The position numbers and the translations under genes were made by a program. The notes under the pieces are model-generated. The model saw nothing but the letters and a program-made list of their open reading frames with translations. It was not told where the DNA came from and ran no database searches. From the NCBI GenBank assembly GCA_026990045.1, contig JALSIK010000364.1, positions 1 to 6,937 of the forward strand: 6,937 nt of DNA, given 5' to 3'. Positions 5,944 to 6,937 of the stretch are shown one piece after another. The stretch is from Chromatiales bacterium. Lineage in GTDB: Bacteria > Pseudomonadota > Gammaproteobacteria > CAMYNG01. Position 1 is the first letter of the stretch. Each line of letters starts with the position of its first letter.

Positions 5944-6021
5944 TGGGGCCGCGAGCACCTGCGGTAGGCTGGTTCCGTCGCCGTTCCGGGATCCGTCTCA
6001 CCCGGTCACCAGGAGGGCTCC

Positions 6022-6937
6022 ATGGGCGGGCGTGTCCGCCGGGCCAGCGAGCATGTGCTGGCCCGCATCGAATCCGCGTTCAACGTTGCCTTCGGCAACG
6101 CGTGCAATCCCATTTACCATGCAGGCGCACTGACCATCTACTTTTTCTGGATCGTACTGGTCAGCGGCATCTACGTCTTTGTCTTCTTCGAGACCAGTAT
6201 CTTCGGTGCCTACGCCTCGGTGGAGCGCCTGACCCATGACCAGTGGTACCTGGGTGGGGTCATGCGCAGCCTGCACCGCTATGCCTCCGACGCCGCCGTG
6301 GTCACCATGTTGATGCACCTGTTGCGGGAATTCGTCAAGGGCCGTTACCGGGGGGCGCGCTGGTTCTCGTGGCTGACCGGGGTGCCCTTGCTGTGGATGG
6401 TGTTCCCGCTGGGCATCACCGGGTACTGGCTGGTGTGGGACCAGCTCGCGCAGTACGTCGCCATCGCCACGTCCGAGCTGCTGGACCGCCTGCCCCTGTT
6501 CACCGAGCCCATGGCCCGCAACTTTCTCCTGCCCGAGAGCCTGAGCGACCGGTTCTTCACCCTCATGGCCTTCCTCCACCTGCTGGGGATTCCCATCTTC
6601 CTGGTGTTCGGGATCTGGTTTCACCTGCTGCGGGTCGCCGGGCCTCGTGTCAATCCACCGCGGCGCCTGGCCCTGGGCAGCCTGGGCGCGCTGCTGCTGT
6701 TGTCGCTGCTGCGGCCGGCCGAGAGCCAGGGCCCGGCCGACCTGGCCCGGGTGCCGCAGGAGCTGGGCCTGGACTGGTTCTACCTGGCCGTCTATCCGCT
6801 CTACGACCTCACCTCCGCCGACATCCTGTGGGCGCTGCTGGTGGGCGGCAGCCTGCTGCTGGCACTGGCGCCTTGGCTGCCGCCGGTGAAGCGGGAGCCG
6901 GCGGCGGCGGTGGACCTGGCCAACTGCAACGGCTGCG
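6022..6937 (+). CDS. b6-type diheme cytochrome b with cysteine-rich (probable Fe-S) C-terminal extension, partial
   Basis: 305 codons to the right edge; no stop is reached. The ATG at 6022 follows AGGAGG (6011-6016) by five bases. Four spans carry the two bis-histidine heme b sites: H85 (RSLHRYASD) and H99 (MLMHLLREF) in the second helix, H186 (FLHLLG) and H201 (WFHLLR) in the fourth. The spacings of 14 and 15 residues are those of cytochrome b6 rather than mitochondrial cytochrome b. Then come two more spans with a PEWY-like stretch, LDWFYLAVYPLYD (250-262), as in subunit IV. After the last visible span (about 267-286) the chain ends in DLANCNGC. The base after the last Cys codon is G, so the next residue cannot be His and the CxxC is not a heme c site; a ferredoxin-like cluster (CxxCxxC) is more likely. 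The protein probably links the quinone pool to a partner. No Rieske protein is visible. It has its own FNR-like promoter, in the same direction as the upstream operon. Confidence 0.85.
   Translation, partial: MGGRVRRASEHVLARIESAFNVAFGNACNPIYHAGALTIYFFWIVLVSGIYVFVFFETSIFGAYASVERLTHDQWYLGGVMRSLHRYASDAAVVTMLMHLLREFVKGRYRGARWFSWLTGVPLLWMVFPLGITGYWLVWDQLAQYVAIATSELLDRLPLFTEPMARNFLLPESLSDRFFTLMAFLHLLGIPIFLVFGIWFHLLRVAGPRVNPPRRLALGSLGALLLLSLLRPAESQGPADLARVPQELGLDWFYLAVYPLYDLTSADILWALLVGGSLLLALAPWLPPVKREPAAAVDLANCNGC

Noticed and set aside
6916..6937. CNGC at the right edge as a heme c (CxxCH) site
   Set aside because: The base after the last Cys codon is G, and His codons begin with C, so the next residue cannot be His.

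Overview
The window is GC-rich DNA, densely packed with genes that use good Shine-Dalgarno sites. It looks like a respiratory accessory cluster from a proteobacterium. The B-type oxidase-like proteins, the SCO protein with a C-terminal anchor and the FNR/DNR-like operators fit a gammaproteobacterial chemolithotroph, for example an Ectothiorhodospiraceae or Thioalkalivibrio-like denitrifier. That placement is inference; no rRNA or other marker gene is present. No tRNA, rRNA, mobile element or CRISPR array was seen.

Layout: two genes read leftward. These are a DUF1566 lipoprotein gene (790-1455) and, two bases after its stop, a CtaA/COX15-like membrane protein gene that runs off the left edge (1-787). 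A divergent promoter region (1456-1657) holds a perfect 14-bp FNR/DNR-type palindrome with a well-placed -10 element for the rightward genes. Rightward there is a tight five-gene operon: a 55-residue single-span membrane protein (1658-1825), a CuA subunit II (1877-2419), a 13-span heme-copper subunit I (2433-4139), the heme O synthase-like CtaB (4177-5082) and a SCO/SenC copper chaperone (5069-5905). After a 116-bp gap with a second FNR-like site comes a b6-type diheme cytochrome b (6022 to the right edge). It ends at the start of what looks like a cysteine-rich Fe-S extension.

The main point is that subunit I is not an ordinary oxygen reductase. All six canonical metal-ligand histidines are present, but the residue four after the helix VI CuB histidine, which is the cross-linked tyrosine in oxygen reductases, is glutamine. 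Together with a full CuA subunit II, a neighbouring SCO/SenC gene and anaerobic/NO-type operators, this points to an unconventional CuA-containing nitric oxide reductase of the sNOR (NorSY) or a related (eNOR-like) class rather than a cytochrome c oxidase. The other genes can be read as its assembly line (heme modification by CtaB and perhaps the CtaA-like protein, CuA loading by SCO) and as a possible electron-supply module (the cytochrome b/Fe-S protein). NO reductase activity is inferred from residues and context and is not proven by the sequence.
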